Origin: Malaya genurostris | Taxonomy: Eukaryota; Arthropoda; Insecta; Diptera; Culicidae | Direction of reading: 5' to 3' | Assembly: GCF_030247185.1 (NCBI RefSeq) | Contig: NC_080572.1 | Coordinates: forward strand, 209,465,435 to 209,529,434 | Length of the DNA: 64,000 bases | Part shown: positions 44,695 through 57,599 of the stretch, in pieces | How positions within the stretch are numbered: the stretch's first letter is position 1 | How the letters are laid out: each line of letters begins with the position of its first letter | The notes under the pieces: generated by a model | Databases searched by the model: none | Told to the model about the DNA's origin: nothing | The model's input: only the letters and a program-made list of their open reading frames with translations | Position numbers and translations under genes: made by a program

Positions 44695-47084
44695 TAAGAA
44701 TATTCTACTAACAGCTCAAACAAAAATTTAGTGAATATGTAAGAAGGATTCAAGTTATAAAATGGTGATGAATCACAAAACATTTTTTTTCTGAAATACC
44801 CAGACTTTTGCAGAAACTGCATTTATTTCAAAGTGATTGATTTTGATTCTTATTTTCAACGCTACCTTGATGGTAAAAATAACAGCACATATACTTTTAA
44901 CAGTGAGAAATTGCTTTAAAATTGACATTTTGAATACCATGGAATACCATTTTTAAAATGAAATAACACTATAAGGGTTTCAAAATCGCTGTTCAAAACA
45001 GAATTTAATTCATCAAAAATTTATTGTTGATTTTTCATTTTATAAGGTTTATTTAGACCCGGTTTATATTGTTGATCATAAAGCTAGTTTTAAAACTTTC
45101 TGGAGTTTTTAAAATACTTCAAAAGAGATTCACCATAGTTTCATCAAATATATTATATATCAATATGGGTCACTCTTGCGATTCACGAGGAACATCACAG
45201 TAACATTGCGGCGACTAAAAAGGTTACTAATACACAACAATTTTTTTTTACAAACAATTTTGGTGCATACTCAACGCAAACTATTAAACAATGTTTAATT
45301 AGTAACATTTTCCGTCACGAGATGGTGTAACTGTGATGTCTTTTTCGATTTGTATTGGATTCCCTGGAGTGATCGTAATAATATATTTGGTTTTATGATA
45401 ATTTTTCACGTTGCTTTATAAACCTAATGAAAAACAGTCCACATGGCTGTATTATGATCTTATAGTTTTGATTTTACGATTTTTCGTGGAGTTTTTAGTT
45501 TTAATGCTAGATATATGAAGTTATGCTAAGCAATGCCACAAATATTTATTCACGTAAATTTACGTTCATGAACATGTACATCAAACTTATTGAAATAAAT
45601 ATGAATACTGATAAGGGTAGCGGCTTGAACCGAGAACCATAGGATCACAAAAACGACTATTAATCGACTGAGTCACAGAAGCACACACATGTTTGGCTTA
45701 TAAGTTGTGCGTATAAATTCATACAAATGCTTTTGCTAGTCGAATGGAAATAACAGGCTTAAACAGAAAAATTCAGTCTCATTCATCATTAAGTAAATAC
45801 AAATGAAATTTTTCGTCATTCGACAAATTAATTCTTAATGAATTGCATCATATGTGGGATTAGATCACCAGTAAAATTCAATTTTTTGTCGTGAATACGA
45901 CTTACTTTACTATGGGGTGCCTTTTCAAAATTTACCCTCTGGGAGAGTGATAAGTTTTTGATCGTGAATATCTCTTGTTGTATCTATCGCATCAACATAA
46001 TTTTTGCTACATGCCATCGGAAATATGATCACAATTTTATGATAAAATTATCAGTTGTGTGACATAATCTCAAATAATTCAAAATTAAACTTTTCTGAAA
46101 TATTTGGTATAAACGAGTATCAATTGGGATAATCCATAAGGCGCGTTTGCCTTGCTCGTATTTTTAAAGCTCATAGCTCAGTGATTTGTGAAAGGATTTA
46201 TATAATCTAACTACCAATAGAATCGAAATTTTTCAACTTAAACGTGTATAGCAAAAGCATTGAAGTATTTCAATAGTACACTATTGAAAAACCTGTCTCA
46301 TTTGACCCATGTCAACACCAGCCAATCAGAACGCGTTCTGAAGAAGAGAACAAAATATCTGCTGCTGTACAACAAATCGTTCGAGAAAAATGTTCCGAAA
46401 AGTGTTGAATATCGTAGTGAATTCCTCAATTTTTTCCTTCTGAATGCTAGAAACGAATCCCTGCAGCATATTGATATTTTATTTCAATAAATTTTGCAAA
46501 TCCGAAATTAAATAATCGACATTCAAATTCTGTATGCGGCTATTTTTATAGCAGTTAGGACCGCCCATTAGTGAAAAAGGTACAAACGAAATCAAGTAAA
46601 AAGAAAGCTCTAAACAAAAATTGGATTAGTTTGGATTCTATCGCCACTGCGAGCAGATGTATTTTGTGTCGTTTGCAAAGCTAGTTTCGCTTCCGACAAG
46701 AGCGATTACGTCACAGCTTCTAGTCATTTGCATTGATGAAAGAGCAACGATGGAGAGCATTACACAAAATCAGCCGTTCTAATGGCTCTAAAAGTTTTCT
46801 AAAGAACTGTTAGGATTTCTTGCTCACAAATCGAAGGGAAATATCCTTAGTTTAGTGCAAATCTAGAACTGTTTGATTTGATTTTTGCTCTTTTCGCTGT
46901 GTGAAATTCACAGACACACTAATCTAGATCTAGTGAAGCCTTCTTTGTTTTTGCGAAAAATGTGGAAAAGGGGAATGCTTGCATAATTCATACAATTGAT
47001 CAACTAATTGATATTCGGAAGTGTTAAGGAACATGTCAGTTGTTTTCGTATTCACGACATCCAGTAATGTCTCTAACATTACTC
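44695..47084. other. Unassigned AT-rich DNA
   Basis: 2.4 kb with no gene recognised. A 76-codon plus frame at 46260-46490 has no family resemblance I can name. Confidence 0.45.
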
Positions 47085-47292
47085 ACCCGTCATTTTTTGT
47101 GTGCATTTTACCGCGTTACTCCCGAACCGGAAGCTCGATCCAAATAAAATTCAACAGCAGGGTGTGGGACCAAGAGACCTTGGAATTCGAGTTTGTGGAA
47201 ATCGTTCCAGCCATCTCCGAGAAAATCAAGTGTTCATCTTTACGAACTAAGTCGAATGACACTCGGCTTTCAATATAAGAAAGACAAAAATA
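47085..47292 (-). repeat. Diverged fragment of the long interspersed repeat (copy e)
   Basis: It shares with copy c, in the same order, CCGAACCGGAAG, AAAATTCA, GGGACCAAGAGACCTT, GTTTGTGGAAATCG, CAGCCATCTCCGAGAAAA, GTCGAATG and AGAAAGACAAAAA. Divergence is much higher than between copies a and c, so this is an old insertion. Confidence 0.65.
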
Positions 47293-48437
47293 ATGTGACA
47301 ATGTGACCAGAAAATTATTTCAATACCTTTTTCAAAATTTAATATATTGGAAAGTTTATATTTACATATGGTTTTACTTATACTGCATGTGTTTTCAGAA
47401 TCGTAAATATCCTGAGCTACGTTTGTTCGCTACAGTGCGTGCTTTGCTTAGTTCACCTCAGAGACATGTTAATTCGCTAGTCGTCAGCTTGTACATGCTA
47501 AACTGTCATTTGCAATTTCAATCCCGCCGGGTAAATTTCCATTAGTAATACATAATAATTTGAAAAATTCATAGAAATGTAACAGGTGCACCAATTGCAG
47601 TAACTATTACATATTTTCCCACAGCAATCCACTAGTGAGCGTTTTATGCTAATTCTCAACCCCTTGCTCGGTGGTGCGGTAGAAAAACAACATTGGAACG
47701 TTATTTATTGATGTGAAACAATTTTGAAGAAAACTTTGCTTCCACGTTCTGCAGCGGAAACTTTGGTGCAAAACATGTGGCAGCAATTCGTTCAAGTTTT
47801 CGTCCCCGGAGATCGACACAGTTACACTCAAACTGCTGCTCCAGCTACAATGCTAAGTCAAACCGTACTGTAGGAAAAATTGTCACCCAAAAATCCAGCA
47901 GACTTACGGCTTCTTCTGGTTGAGCATTACATGCCCTCTCCATTCTCTCGTTGCATCAAAAGTCGAAAAGTCAACAGAGGACTGCGAGAAACTTCGTCAC
48001 AGTGCATAGGCGACGGTAACCATCCCAAAAACAACGTTCATTCTACTGATGTTTGTTCGGTTTTTGAACCTTCTGTTAACCGATCTGCAATCAAGGAAAT
48101 GGCAAATCGGAGTCATTGGGGTAAATATTAGGCGGAAGCATTTTTTAATGCGGATTCGGGAGTAACGTGAAGGCGGCATTCTCGCGACTAAAGATAATAA
48201 AATTTTATAGCTTTGTTAAATCGGTATTGACTATTGACCCGGATCGGCTCCGAATAATGTTCAAACATTTTGCATGCTATGCATAGCCTGTCATAAATCT
48301 CAAAATTTATGAGACTATTTTTAAACTTACATTAAGCAACGATTTATTAGAGAAGCTCAGTAACAAATGGTAAAGAAAATGATCATGTGCAGAAAAATGG
48401 CGAAAAATGCTTAATACTTAATTGATGTCATCTAGGG
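47293..48437. other. Unassigned DNA
   Basis: Nothing recognised on either strand. Confidence 0.4.
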
Positions 48438-48530
48438 TAGGATAACCCCTTTGTGCTTAGTGCACATAACCGTTTTTGCTTTTATTTACGTTTCGTCCTA
48501 GACTTGTCAGTGCAAAGTTAAACAAGTTGA
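48438..48530 (+). repeat. Dispersed repeat related to 60064-60160
   Basis: Shared words in order: GCACATAACCGTTTTT, ATTT-ACGTTTC, GACT-GTCA-TGCA. Both copies are in plus orientation. Probably a MITE or SINE family common in mosquitoes, not named here. Confidence 0.55.
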
Positions 48531-51424
48531 AACGTAAAGAAAACTTAATTGATGGTTGCTCCCTGAAACACTTCTTGACGTGAGGTGTTATAAAATATCA
48601 CGTCTGACTAATTTTATAACGACTTTCTTGAAAATTGTCAAAAGAAGAAATGAAGCACCGCAGGATTTAAGACACATATTTTTCAAAACAAAATGCATCC
48701 ATTTGCTTTCCGTGAGAAGCACTTTATATTTACAAGCTACCACTAACCACGTCCAACCTGCAGCCCAATTGAAGTATAAAAGCAGCCCCATACCTACACC
48801 AAACTGGTGCTAGTTGGCTAGTAAAGGGCAGCCTTGAACGGTGAAACACCAACGTCAATAAAGTCAAAAACAGCATAAACCTAAGTGGCAATAGAGTCAC
48901 CATTTTAGTCGCAGTAAAACACGATGACGGAGCCTGCTTCCTACTAGATCAAATGTCAGCTCTGCAGCGCCACCAAACGATGCAAGATTCAGTTAACCGC
49001 CTGAATTTTCCCATTCAGGAAAATGCGAACGTAAGAAAAAGTACCAGTGGATCCGATTTCTCAATCTCATAGTAAACAGTAGTAGTAATAGCAGGCGCTA
49101 CAAGAGCAAAAAAGTTCATCGCCAACTACTCATCTTGTTTAAACTACTTCTCTGATTGGTAAGCCTGCCAGCAAGAGCAAGCAAACAAACTTTTTCCCCA
49201 TCACGACTAACCGGGCAAATAAAAAAAGTGCCCACAGGAAGATGCGAAAAATGTCGAGGGTGATACAAAAAATAAACATGTGAAGGGTACCTAGCATAGA
49301 GTGGGTATAGAATTAGCTGACATTTTACGGTGTACAAGTGGCCTGTCAGGTTCCATGGATATTGGATTTTTTTTTCTTACAAAAATTAAATTCAAATGAG
49401 TTTTTTACGATCATCAGCAAGTAAAACTGCTGTTTAAGTGCAATCTATTTCACAAGTATATCACTTTTTTCTTCCTTCTCGGTCTGATTTTGAATTTTAG
49501 AGTTAACTAAACTTCGCTTTCAAACAAGAATATTCGCTCAAATTGTGAAAGCCCTTAATGATTATCTTTGCTCCTGCCCCGATAATAGTGAAGCAATATA
49601 CCTTCCGTTTTACGATTTTCAATCCGACCAGATACAGTGATACGGTCACACTCGTCCTAGTCTCGTCTATGACAGGAAGTCCTTCGAGCTCGAAGCTTGG
49701 ATCGTGTTTGTTTATTCATGAGGGCCTTTCACCATCATTGCAGTGGAAAATGAGCAGATGAATGTCAGGCCAAAAGAGAAACAGGTTCTGCACTCGAAGA
49801 CGTGAATATTTAAACCTAGTTTAGTCAAACGCCCAACGAATGCCTTCCTATGTGACGGAGAAGCGTTTATGTAGCCTATCAAGTGCGATGTAAAAACGTT
49901 CAGAAATGATTGGATCGTTTAGTACTGAAGCTGAACAGTTCAATGTTTTTATTCAGTTCCACTACGGCTTTGATTCAATCACAGACTGACATTTTAGTGT
50001 GCATAATAAAGAAAAATGGATATGTGTTTACATAATCCATTATTTTGTTCAACTTTTGACCCAAACTATGGACTATGATCGGAACAAACTGGCTTATGGA
50101 TAACGTTTTTCTGATTGCAGACTTGTAGAATTTCAGGGCAACAAAACCAACGACGACGACGAATTAATGTACTCAAATTGATCAGTGAAATCAATGCTTC
50201 TTGATAATCGTTGAAAAGTATTAAAACAGTTCCAAGAAAAACGATAACAACGATATTCCTTGGTAAATCTTGTTTTAATCCACCTAGTGGGGTGAAAATC
50301 CAACTGTCCCGGGTAGAAGCGATTTGCAAACCAACAGCAAACTTTATTATTAAAACTAAATAACTCAATGCTAAAACTTAACTCCCTCCCGAAATCAGAA
50401 ACAAACATGAAAAAAAATTGAGCAATGTTATGGGGTTGTTGATCCTGTAAATTACACCATGAGATAGAGTTTTTAAGAGTTACGTGATGGTCAAAATAAA
50501 CGACAATAATAATAATATTACATAAAATAGTAGTGTAGATTTTGAAGCTATATACGTTACTAAGTTTTTTGAGGTCCATCTGAGTCAACGCCTGAGCAAA
50601 GATACTATGGTTTTTTTGTTCTGATCAGTGTTGATGATTGCCGATAATTTGACAGAAGCTGCTCGATATTTCGCTATATTGTACACAACATTTTCAATCC
50701 GGTAGAAGATGCTACAAGAACTCGTGTCTCTCAATGCACGAACCGTGAGAGAATTTTTCTACATTTTTTCGTTTTACTATTTCACGGCCCTTAAAAAAAA
50801 TTACAGTCTGGTAATGAACGGTGCTGTGTGGATCGCAGAGAATCGCAAGTTGACTATTATCGCAGAAAATCGAATCGATGATTCGACTTGATGATTCTCA
50901 TACTAGGTTGCAATATTTCAAAACCCTTGTGTGCAGCATTCACATACATTTTCATAGACACGACAAAGGTTATATGCACAAAGTTAGAATAAGCGGCAAT
51001 AGTAAAATGATTCTATCGCAATTATCCACTGCCCATATAGAATCGGATCGCGAAACGAGAATAAGCGACCGTTTGTTACTTCAGAGAGAATCCCCACATC
51101 AGTGTGCTACCCTTTGATTCTCAGACAGGTCATCGAGAGAAATTCGCTCTCGCGCTGGTGTCCATTATATATTAAATGAACCATGCCGGTTTTTTTTGCT
51201 GAGATGATATCCGTCTCTCTTTGATGGCACGGATTGAATCGTGTGAAGAGTTGGTAGAGAGCGTTCTTTGATACGTTGAATGCTATCCTTGGTTCTGATT
51301 TTAGAGGTTTGAATCTTAAGGTAATTCGCCTCTTCGGTCTAGAAAAACCCGTTCTACACTCGGTCCCAATACGGAAACATGTTCCATTTGACGAAGCGTT
51401 TCACTTGATATTATTGTGAGATGA
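48531..51424. other. Unassigned DNA; one TATA-like site
   Basis: No protein family is recognised. TATAAAAG at 48775-48782 is followed by about 120 bp without an ATG and then a short frame at 48923. This could be a promoter or retroelement leader, but support is weak. The 151-codon minus frame at 50133-50588 overlaps repeat sequence and is not credible. Confidence 0.35.
50269..50300 (-). repeat. End fragment of the long interspersed repeat (copy g)
   Basis: TTTTAATCCACCTAGTGGGG matches the complement of the terminal CACTAGGTGGATTAAAAC. Only the outermost 30 bp are recognisable. Confidence 0.55.
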
Positions 51425-52953
51425 GAAGCGTTACGTTAAGTTAAAGATGCTAGAAAGCGTTACATACGATAATTTTCTTAAATTGAGGGTTATAAATCAT
51501 ATAAGTTATTTTGTGAAAATTGTGAATGCTGAAAACCGTTATAAGGGTTAGATTCTTGCGGTAAACGAGTTACGATGCGTTACTTTTAAGGAAGTTATAG
51601 AGCGTTACATGCGTCTTTTTTAGTAAGTTATAGGCGCTACGAAGCGTAACATGCGTTATTTTTTATGAATCATAGATGTTAAGAAGCGTTACATGCGTTA
51701 CTTTTTGTAAGTTATACACGTTGCGAAGCGTTACATGCGTACTTTTTTGTAAGTTATAAGTGTTACATGCGTTATTTGTTGTAAATTGTAGGCGTTACAA
51801 AGCGTTACATACGTTACTTTTTTATGAACCATAGGCATTACGAAGCGTTACATGCATTACTTTTTGTAAGTTATAGATGTTACGAAGCGTTACATGCGTT
51901 ACTTTCTGTAAGTTAAATACGTTACGAAGCATAACATGTGTTACTTTATTGTAAGTTATAGGCGTGTTAAAACGTCAGATGCGTTACCTTTTTGCAAGTA
52001 ATAGGCGTTACGAAACGGTATATGCATTATTTTTTGTAAGTTTCAGGTGTTACAAAACGTTACATGCGTTACTTTTTTGTGAGTCATAGGCGTTTCATGT
52101 GTTACTCTTGAGCAAATTATAGGTGTTACAAAGTATTTCATACATTACATTTTAGTGAGTTGCATGCGTTACGAAGCGTTACAAACGTTACTGTTTTGAA
52201 GTTATAGGCCTTGCGAAGCGTTACATGCGTTAATTTTTGTAAGTTATAGATGTTACGAAGCGTTACATGCGTTACTTTTTTGAAAGTTATAGGCGTTACA
52301 AAGCGTTACATTCGTTATTGTTTTTAACTATAGACGTTGCGAAACGTTATATGTGTTACTTTTTGTGACTTACAAACGTTACGACGTTATATACGTTATT
52401 TTTTGTGAGTTATAGGCGTTTGGAAGCGTTACATACCTTACTTTTTCATGAGTTATAGACGTTACGAATCGTTACATGCGTTACTTTTTTGTAAATCATA
52501 GGCGTTACGAAGCGTTTCATGCGTTACTTTTTAGTAGATTATAGGCTTTACGAAGCATTATATGTGTTACTTTAAAGTAGATTATGGGCGTTACGAAGCG
52601 TTACAAGTGTTACTTTTTTTGTGAGTCATACTCGTTACATGCGTATTTTTTGTGAGTTATAGGCATTACGAAGTGTTACATGCGTTACTATTTTGTAAAT
52701 CATAGGCATTACGAAGCGTTACATGCGCTACTTTTTGTAAGTTTTGCACGTACCGGAGCGTTATTATTTTTGTAAGTTATATGCGTTATGAATCGTTACA
52801 CGCGTAACTGTTTTGTAAGTTTTAAGAGTTATAAAACGTTACATGTATTACATTTAAAAAAAATTACAAACGTCACAAGTTGCTTTACCGATTATTCTTC
52901 TGTAAGTTTGGTGTTTTACGAAGCATTATATGTGTTATTTTTTGTAAGTTATA
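51425..52953 (+). repeat. Degenerate 42-bp minisatellite rich in GCGTTAC
   Basis: About 36 imperfect units of the form GTTACGAAGCGTTACATGCG then TTACTTTTTTGTAAGTTATAGGC fill 1.5 kb. Within each unit GTTAC recurs two or three times, so the unit itself looks built from a shorter word. Divergence is considerable, unlike the clean 9-bp satellite. The array resumes at 53885-53910 after a mariner insertion. Confidence 0.9.
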
Positions 52954-53882
52954 CCTTATGATAAAAAAAGAACCGGAATTTTCATTTTAAAATTCCCGCG
53001 CTTGTCCAATCGGTAAACTTTTATTCTCTTAACGTTGGCAACACTTTTATACACATTCTGTCAAATTTTGACGCATATCGTACGATTAGTTTTTGTTTGG
53101 CGTCTATACAAAAAAGGTAAAAAATTTTCGTGTGGCGATTTTTATAATGGATAAAAATTTAGAACAACGTTCGTGCATCAAATTTTGTGTTGCAAATGGA
53201 TTTAAGTGTTCCGAAACGTTGGAAATGTTAGAAAAGGCCTTTGGTGAATCGTGTCTAGGAAAAACACAGGCATACGAGTGGAATAAACGCTTCAAAGGTG
53301 GTCGTACAAGCTTGGATCATGATGAGATCCCTGGCCGCCCAACAACATCTGTTACTGAAGAAAACATTGAATCGGCGAAGCAAATCGTGTTGAAAATCGT
53401 TCTGTACCGTTTAGAGAGATTACTGTGTTGTTGGGCATCTCTTATGGGTCAGCCGAACACATTTTAACTGATGTTTTGGGTTTGAAACACGTCGCTTCTC
53501 GGCTGGTGCCAAAAACGCTGAATTTCGTTCAAAAACACAGCGTTGGTTGTGTCGCAGTTTTTGGCCAAAAACTCAACCAATATCATCAACCAAGCACCGT
53601 ACTCTCCAGATATGGCCCGTGTGACTTTTTCCTCTTCCCCAGACTCGATTTGCCTTTGCGGGGAACGCGTTTTGAGACCATAGAGACCATAAAAGAGAAT
53701 TCGCTGCGTGAACTAAAGGCCATACCTTCGGCGGCCTATAAAACTTGTATAGAAAATTGGATCAAGAGTTGACATGCATGTATTGCCGCAGGAGGTACTT
53801 TGATGGCGATAATAAAGAAATTTATTAAAAATTGAAATTTTACATTTTTTAATAATATTCCGGTTCTTTCTTGGTCATAAGG
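52954..53882 (+). mobile_element. mariner element, internal-deletion derivative
   Basis: TA flanks (52952-52953 and 53883-53884) border ends that begin CCTTATGATAAAAAAAGAAC on the left and, in reverse complement, CCTTATGACCAAGAAAGAAC on the right. At 929 bp it is about 0.4 kb shorter than a full mariner (about 1.3 kb). It sits inside the 42-bp minisatellite, so it inserted after the array had formed. Confidence 0.85.
53147..53772 (+). pseudogene. mariner transposase lacking the catalytic core
   Basis: Starts MDKNLEQRSCIKFCVANGFK at 53147 with the N-terminal helix-turn-helix region: TQAYEWNKRFKGGRTSL and DDEIPGRP-like (HDEIPGRP) linker, then LLGISYGSAEHILTD after a frameshift at about 53395-53425. 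The reading reaches LVPKTLNFVQK and jumps straight to QFLAKNSTNIINQAPYSPDM and CDFFLFPRLDLPLRGTRFE. The stretch with the first two catalytic aspartates is missing; the APYSPD block with the third is present in a shifted frame. The end AAYKTCIENWIKS is normal for mariner. The protein cannot be active. Confidence 0.85.
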
Positions 53883-53884
53883 TA

Positions 53885-56330
53885 GGTGTTAAAAAGCGTT
53901 ACAATAGTTTTCGCATCCCAATTTTAACATATTGAAGAGTCACTTATTTGCCAAATCTACTGGAAATGATCAAATTATGAAATGATTAGAAATGATCCTA
54001 CAACGACATGGAATATACTGATCAAAATTAGTACGATGATATATCTTATCGAAACGAAAACTTATATCTAATTTTGAAGGAAAATGAGCATAAAGGCTTG
54101 AAAGACGAACGCAAGCGCACTTCGAGTACATGTTTAGCTGAATCCATTATTATACGCCAGAGACGAGAATGATTACCCGACAATACACTGAAGTCAGCAC
54201 AAGTGTTTCGAAGCGGTACGGGCGTCTCAATGAGCCGAAAAGATCACATTGTAGGTTTTCTTGTACCCGGTCTGACAGACAGATGGTGTAAATAATAACA
54301 AATCCCTCTAGCGTTCTACAGAGACATCTTTCTGTGAAAATAGCATGACATTCGGTTCATTAGTGCGTTAGTTACTGTGCTACTTTCGACAAAATTAGAA
54401 ACAAAAGTAATTATTTATTAATGAAAAAACAACCATTTTTTACTGATATGATGAATTTAAACGTACCGGTGCAAATACCGATGTTGCACCGCGTTCTGGT
54501 CTCCCAAATTAAGGCTGATGTTCCATCGTTATAGAAAATCGTGAGTTGAAGTTGCAGGAAATAGCTAGCATCGTTGAGGTATCAAAAGGAAATGCGTTCC
54601 CAGTTTAACAAGAGCTCTTGAATATGCAAATATTGTTTGCAAAGTGGGTACCAATTTTGGTCACAGCTAATCAAATGCACTGTGAAGTGTTGGTAAAATC
54701 CTGATCAGAAAAAGTTATTTTCATTATCACTCGTTACAAAATCACTTCAAGAGATTAAAAAAAACAGTTGTTGTTGCACAGGCTCACAAATATAACATTA
54801 TAAATAAATTTTAAAATAAATCTGTGCAAAATTGTTAGTTAGTTCCGTTCCACCGTTACACATTCCAAGTAGGTTTACAATACAGCCTAGTAGCCCTAAC
54901 TAGATTAATTACATATTAGATGAACGACATGCAGACTGTGCAATACCACTCTAGTCTTCCAAATCTCACAAGTGTTTTGGTAATATTCAAACAATTATAG
55001 CACTTAATTTAGCACGGAAAAGCACTCACACCCAGAGTACCTTTGCACAATGACCAACGCCCAAAGCCGTACGATAGTCACAACATTCCTGAGCTAGGAA
55101 GCTGTAAGCAAACTAAACAAGAAATAATCCCAGTGTTGTTTGTTGGCGTTGTACTCAGAATTCCTGTATGCTCTCTAGATAAACACTAGTAATCTTTCGT
55201 ACCGGAATGCGACTACACTAGCAATGGTGGGCTGAACCATAGAATATTTCTGGCAAAGGCAACCAGACGCCGTAATGTTAAACGAACAAATGTTTGGGCA
55301 ACACTCGGAGTCGGTACGTGATACAATTGCAAGTGTGAAATGCCTGCATTCTATTCTCTAATAATCGGAAAGCGCATGTAAAATAAACCGGTAGGCAGGC
55401 ATCCAGTAAATCGAACCACTCTGTTCATCTAACCCAATTATGCTGATACCTTCTCCAGTCGGTACTTATCAAGATAGTATTTTCAAAGTAATCTTTTCGT
55501 GGAGACCCGGTAGGTAATGCATACGCCAATCAGCATCGAAAAAATGTGTGGTTAGAAAATTTCATATATAACTAAATATATATAACGAAACAACTATTGC
55601 AATTTTTTCACCCGCAAACTATGCCATAGAGCTGAATTTTTTAGAACGGTTTTACAGTTTCAAAGTGAAACTAACGATTCGAAATTGATATTAATTTTTT
55701 TATTCATGCAATGCATTTACAATGATTTGAAGCTATCTAACTTACTAACCGCACAGCAGCGCTGCGATCAAAGAAAAATCTCTTCTGTCGAGAAATGTAA
55801 AATCGATTCAAACTTGATTCTCAAACGAAAAACCAATAATAAACAACAATCTATAACTTTTCTATAACTGAACGTTGTGATTTGGATTGCGGGGGTGAAA
55901 TATGAAGGAAAATTCCCATCCCCACTTCTGGTTTTTGCCGAAGTTAGTTTGCTGGCGAACCGGCATGGCATAGTTTATTTATACCAATTGAAAACAAAAT
56001 ATTCCCGGATGCATGACTGCACTCTAGCACAGTAGCTGAAAAATTTAAAAACACTTCAAGTACTAACAGGATGAAATAAATTAAAAATACTTGTCGTAAA
56101 TAAAACTAGAGCACCAACACAAAAATTAATTAATGCAATATTTTTACACAAATCTAAAATGAAATTTTCTTGTACACAGTAAAGCGATCTAATGTGGTGT
56201 TAATTAATTTCAGTACTAGTACTTGCGCTATATACATATATAGTGGGAATTCTATAATATTTCTAATTCATAAACACATTTATTTCTCAAGCCAATCTTT
56301 TCATCAGCTCCAAAACATCTATTTTACCGG
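53885..56330. other. Unassigned AT-rich DNA
   Basis: After about 25 bp of remaining minisatellite, nothing is recognised in 2.4 kb. Confidence 0.45.
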
Positions 56331-56672
56331 GTTGCGCAAAGGGATCTGTCTCATTTTGTTCTCAAACATGGTATCGAAAAATAGAAGAATGAAGGTTTAT
56401 TTTCGCCTAGAAGTTTTCCATCATGGAGCACTGGAGTGCCACTAATCGCGTTTTCATTTATCACTCGTTTTTGACAAATCAGTTGCAAAAAATTATTATT
56501 AAAACGAGTTATTAATGAAAACACGGTGAGCGACACTCCAGTGCTCCATGATGGAAAACGACGAGACGAAAATAAACCTTCATTCTTCTACTTTCCGATA
56601 CCCGTTTTCTCCCTCCCTTGTTTGGTTCCAGTGTAACCGGAGAACAAAATGTGTCAGGCTTCTTTGCGCAAC
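56331..56672. mobile_element. Foldback element with arms of about 150 bp
   Basis: The left arm starts GTTGCGCAAAG at 56331 and the right arm ends CTTTGCGCAAC at 56672. Pairing continues inward with small differences through CATTTTGTTCTC, GAATGAAGGTTTATTTTCG, TTTTCCATCATGGAGCACTG and GAGTG, almost to the centre near 56490. Almost the whole 342 bp can fold. No target duplication is clear and no coding is present. Confidence 0.85.
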
Positions 56673-56756
56673 TCTGCATCTGGCATGATGGGAACATCAT
56701 TCTAATAATAATCTATTATAATCGTTTAAACAAGCATTCTATGAAATTTCGAGTAG

Positions 56757-56850
56757 TCAAAGGACGAACAGAATGAAGATTGATGGACAAGCCGTGGACC
56801 CAGCCCCGCTAGATACAATAAGCAATTCACTAGCAAGGTTAACATATCAT
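56757..56850 (+). pseudogene. RTE-type fragment
   Basis: The segment AGGACGAACAGAATGAAG to about 56845 parallels 19495-19560 of the RTE relic. The protein piece DGQAVDPAPLDTI resembles DEQAVDSPTLDEI there. Too short to tell more. Confidence 0.45.
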
Positions 56851-57599
56851 CAGAATAAACATACTACGAATTGGGTGAAAATTTGTACACGCCTTCAATA
56901 TAGCAAACCTTTTGTTTTGCACGTATTGAGAGACCAATTCGACTTCAGATTGATTGCGGATGTATTTTTGCATGAACTTCCTAAAAATCTTTTTAATTTG
57001 AAAATTGTTACTTGAATGAAAATAACGCCTGAGAAAAAGTAACGGAAAATCGTAACGCTCTAAAAGAATGTGCACTAAAAAATTGAATGCTTTAACAAAA
57101 ATCATAGAATGAAACGAAAAATCCATTTTTTCTAACTTTTTAAACGTGATGTAGAGAAGAAAATGTATACAAAAGAAACGAATTGTACCTGGTCTTGCTA
57201 GAACAACTATTTTCGACAAAGCTGATTAGATTTTTTTAAGGTCCACCATACTCCCCACACGTAAGAGCTTTAATTTGTGAAGCACTCTGGTAGTGAACGC
57301 AAACTAATCTCAGCTCAAAGAAAAACATAATAATCTGGCATAATACTTCTAAAAGCAAGTCTTACGTAACAATAAATATAATTTCAAAAAATGCTGAGAT
57401 GTTTGTATTTTCATGATGTGCAATTAAACATTATTTGAAAATAAGCGGAATCCCAGTGCAAATGATTTCCTTTTAAGGGTTCCACAATGATACAGACTAA
57501 CTAAAAAATTATACAAGAATGAACTACTGTTGATAGTTTGTAAAACAAGGAATACACTAAGGAACTACATTAATTAAATACCTCGCTCAGTCTATTAGT
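56851..57599. other. Unassigned AT-rich DNA
   Basis: Nothing recognised. Confidence 0.4.

Noticed and set aside
48775..48960. TATA box and leader of an LTR retrotransposon
   Set aside because: TATAAAAG is present, but no long terminal repeat pair, primer-binding site or gag/pol reading was found.
50133..50588. 151-codon minus-strand frame
   Set aside because: It runs across a fragment of the interspersed repeat and has no recognisable domain.
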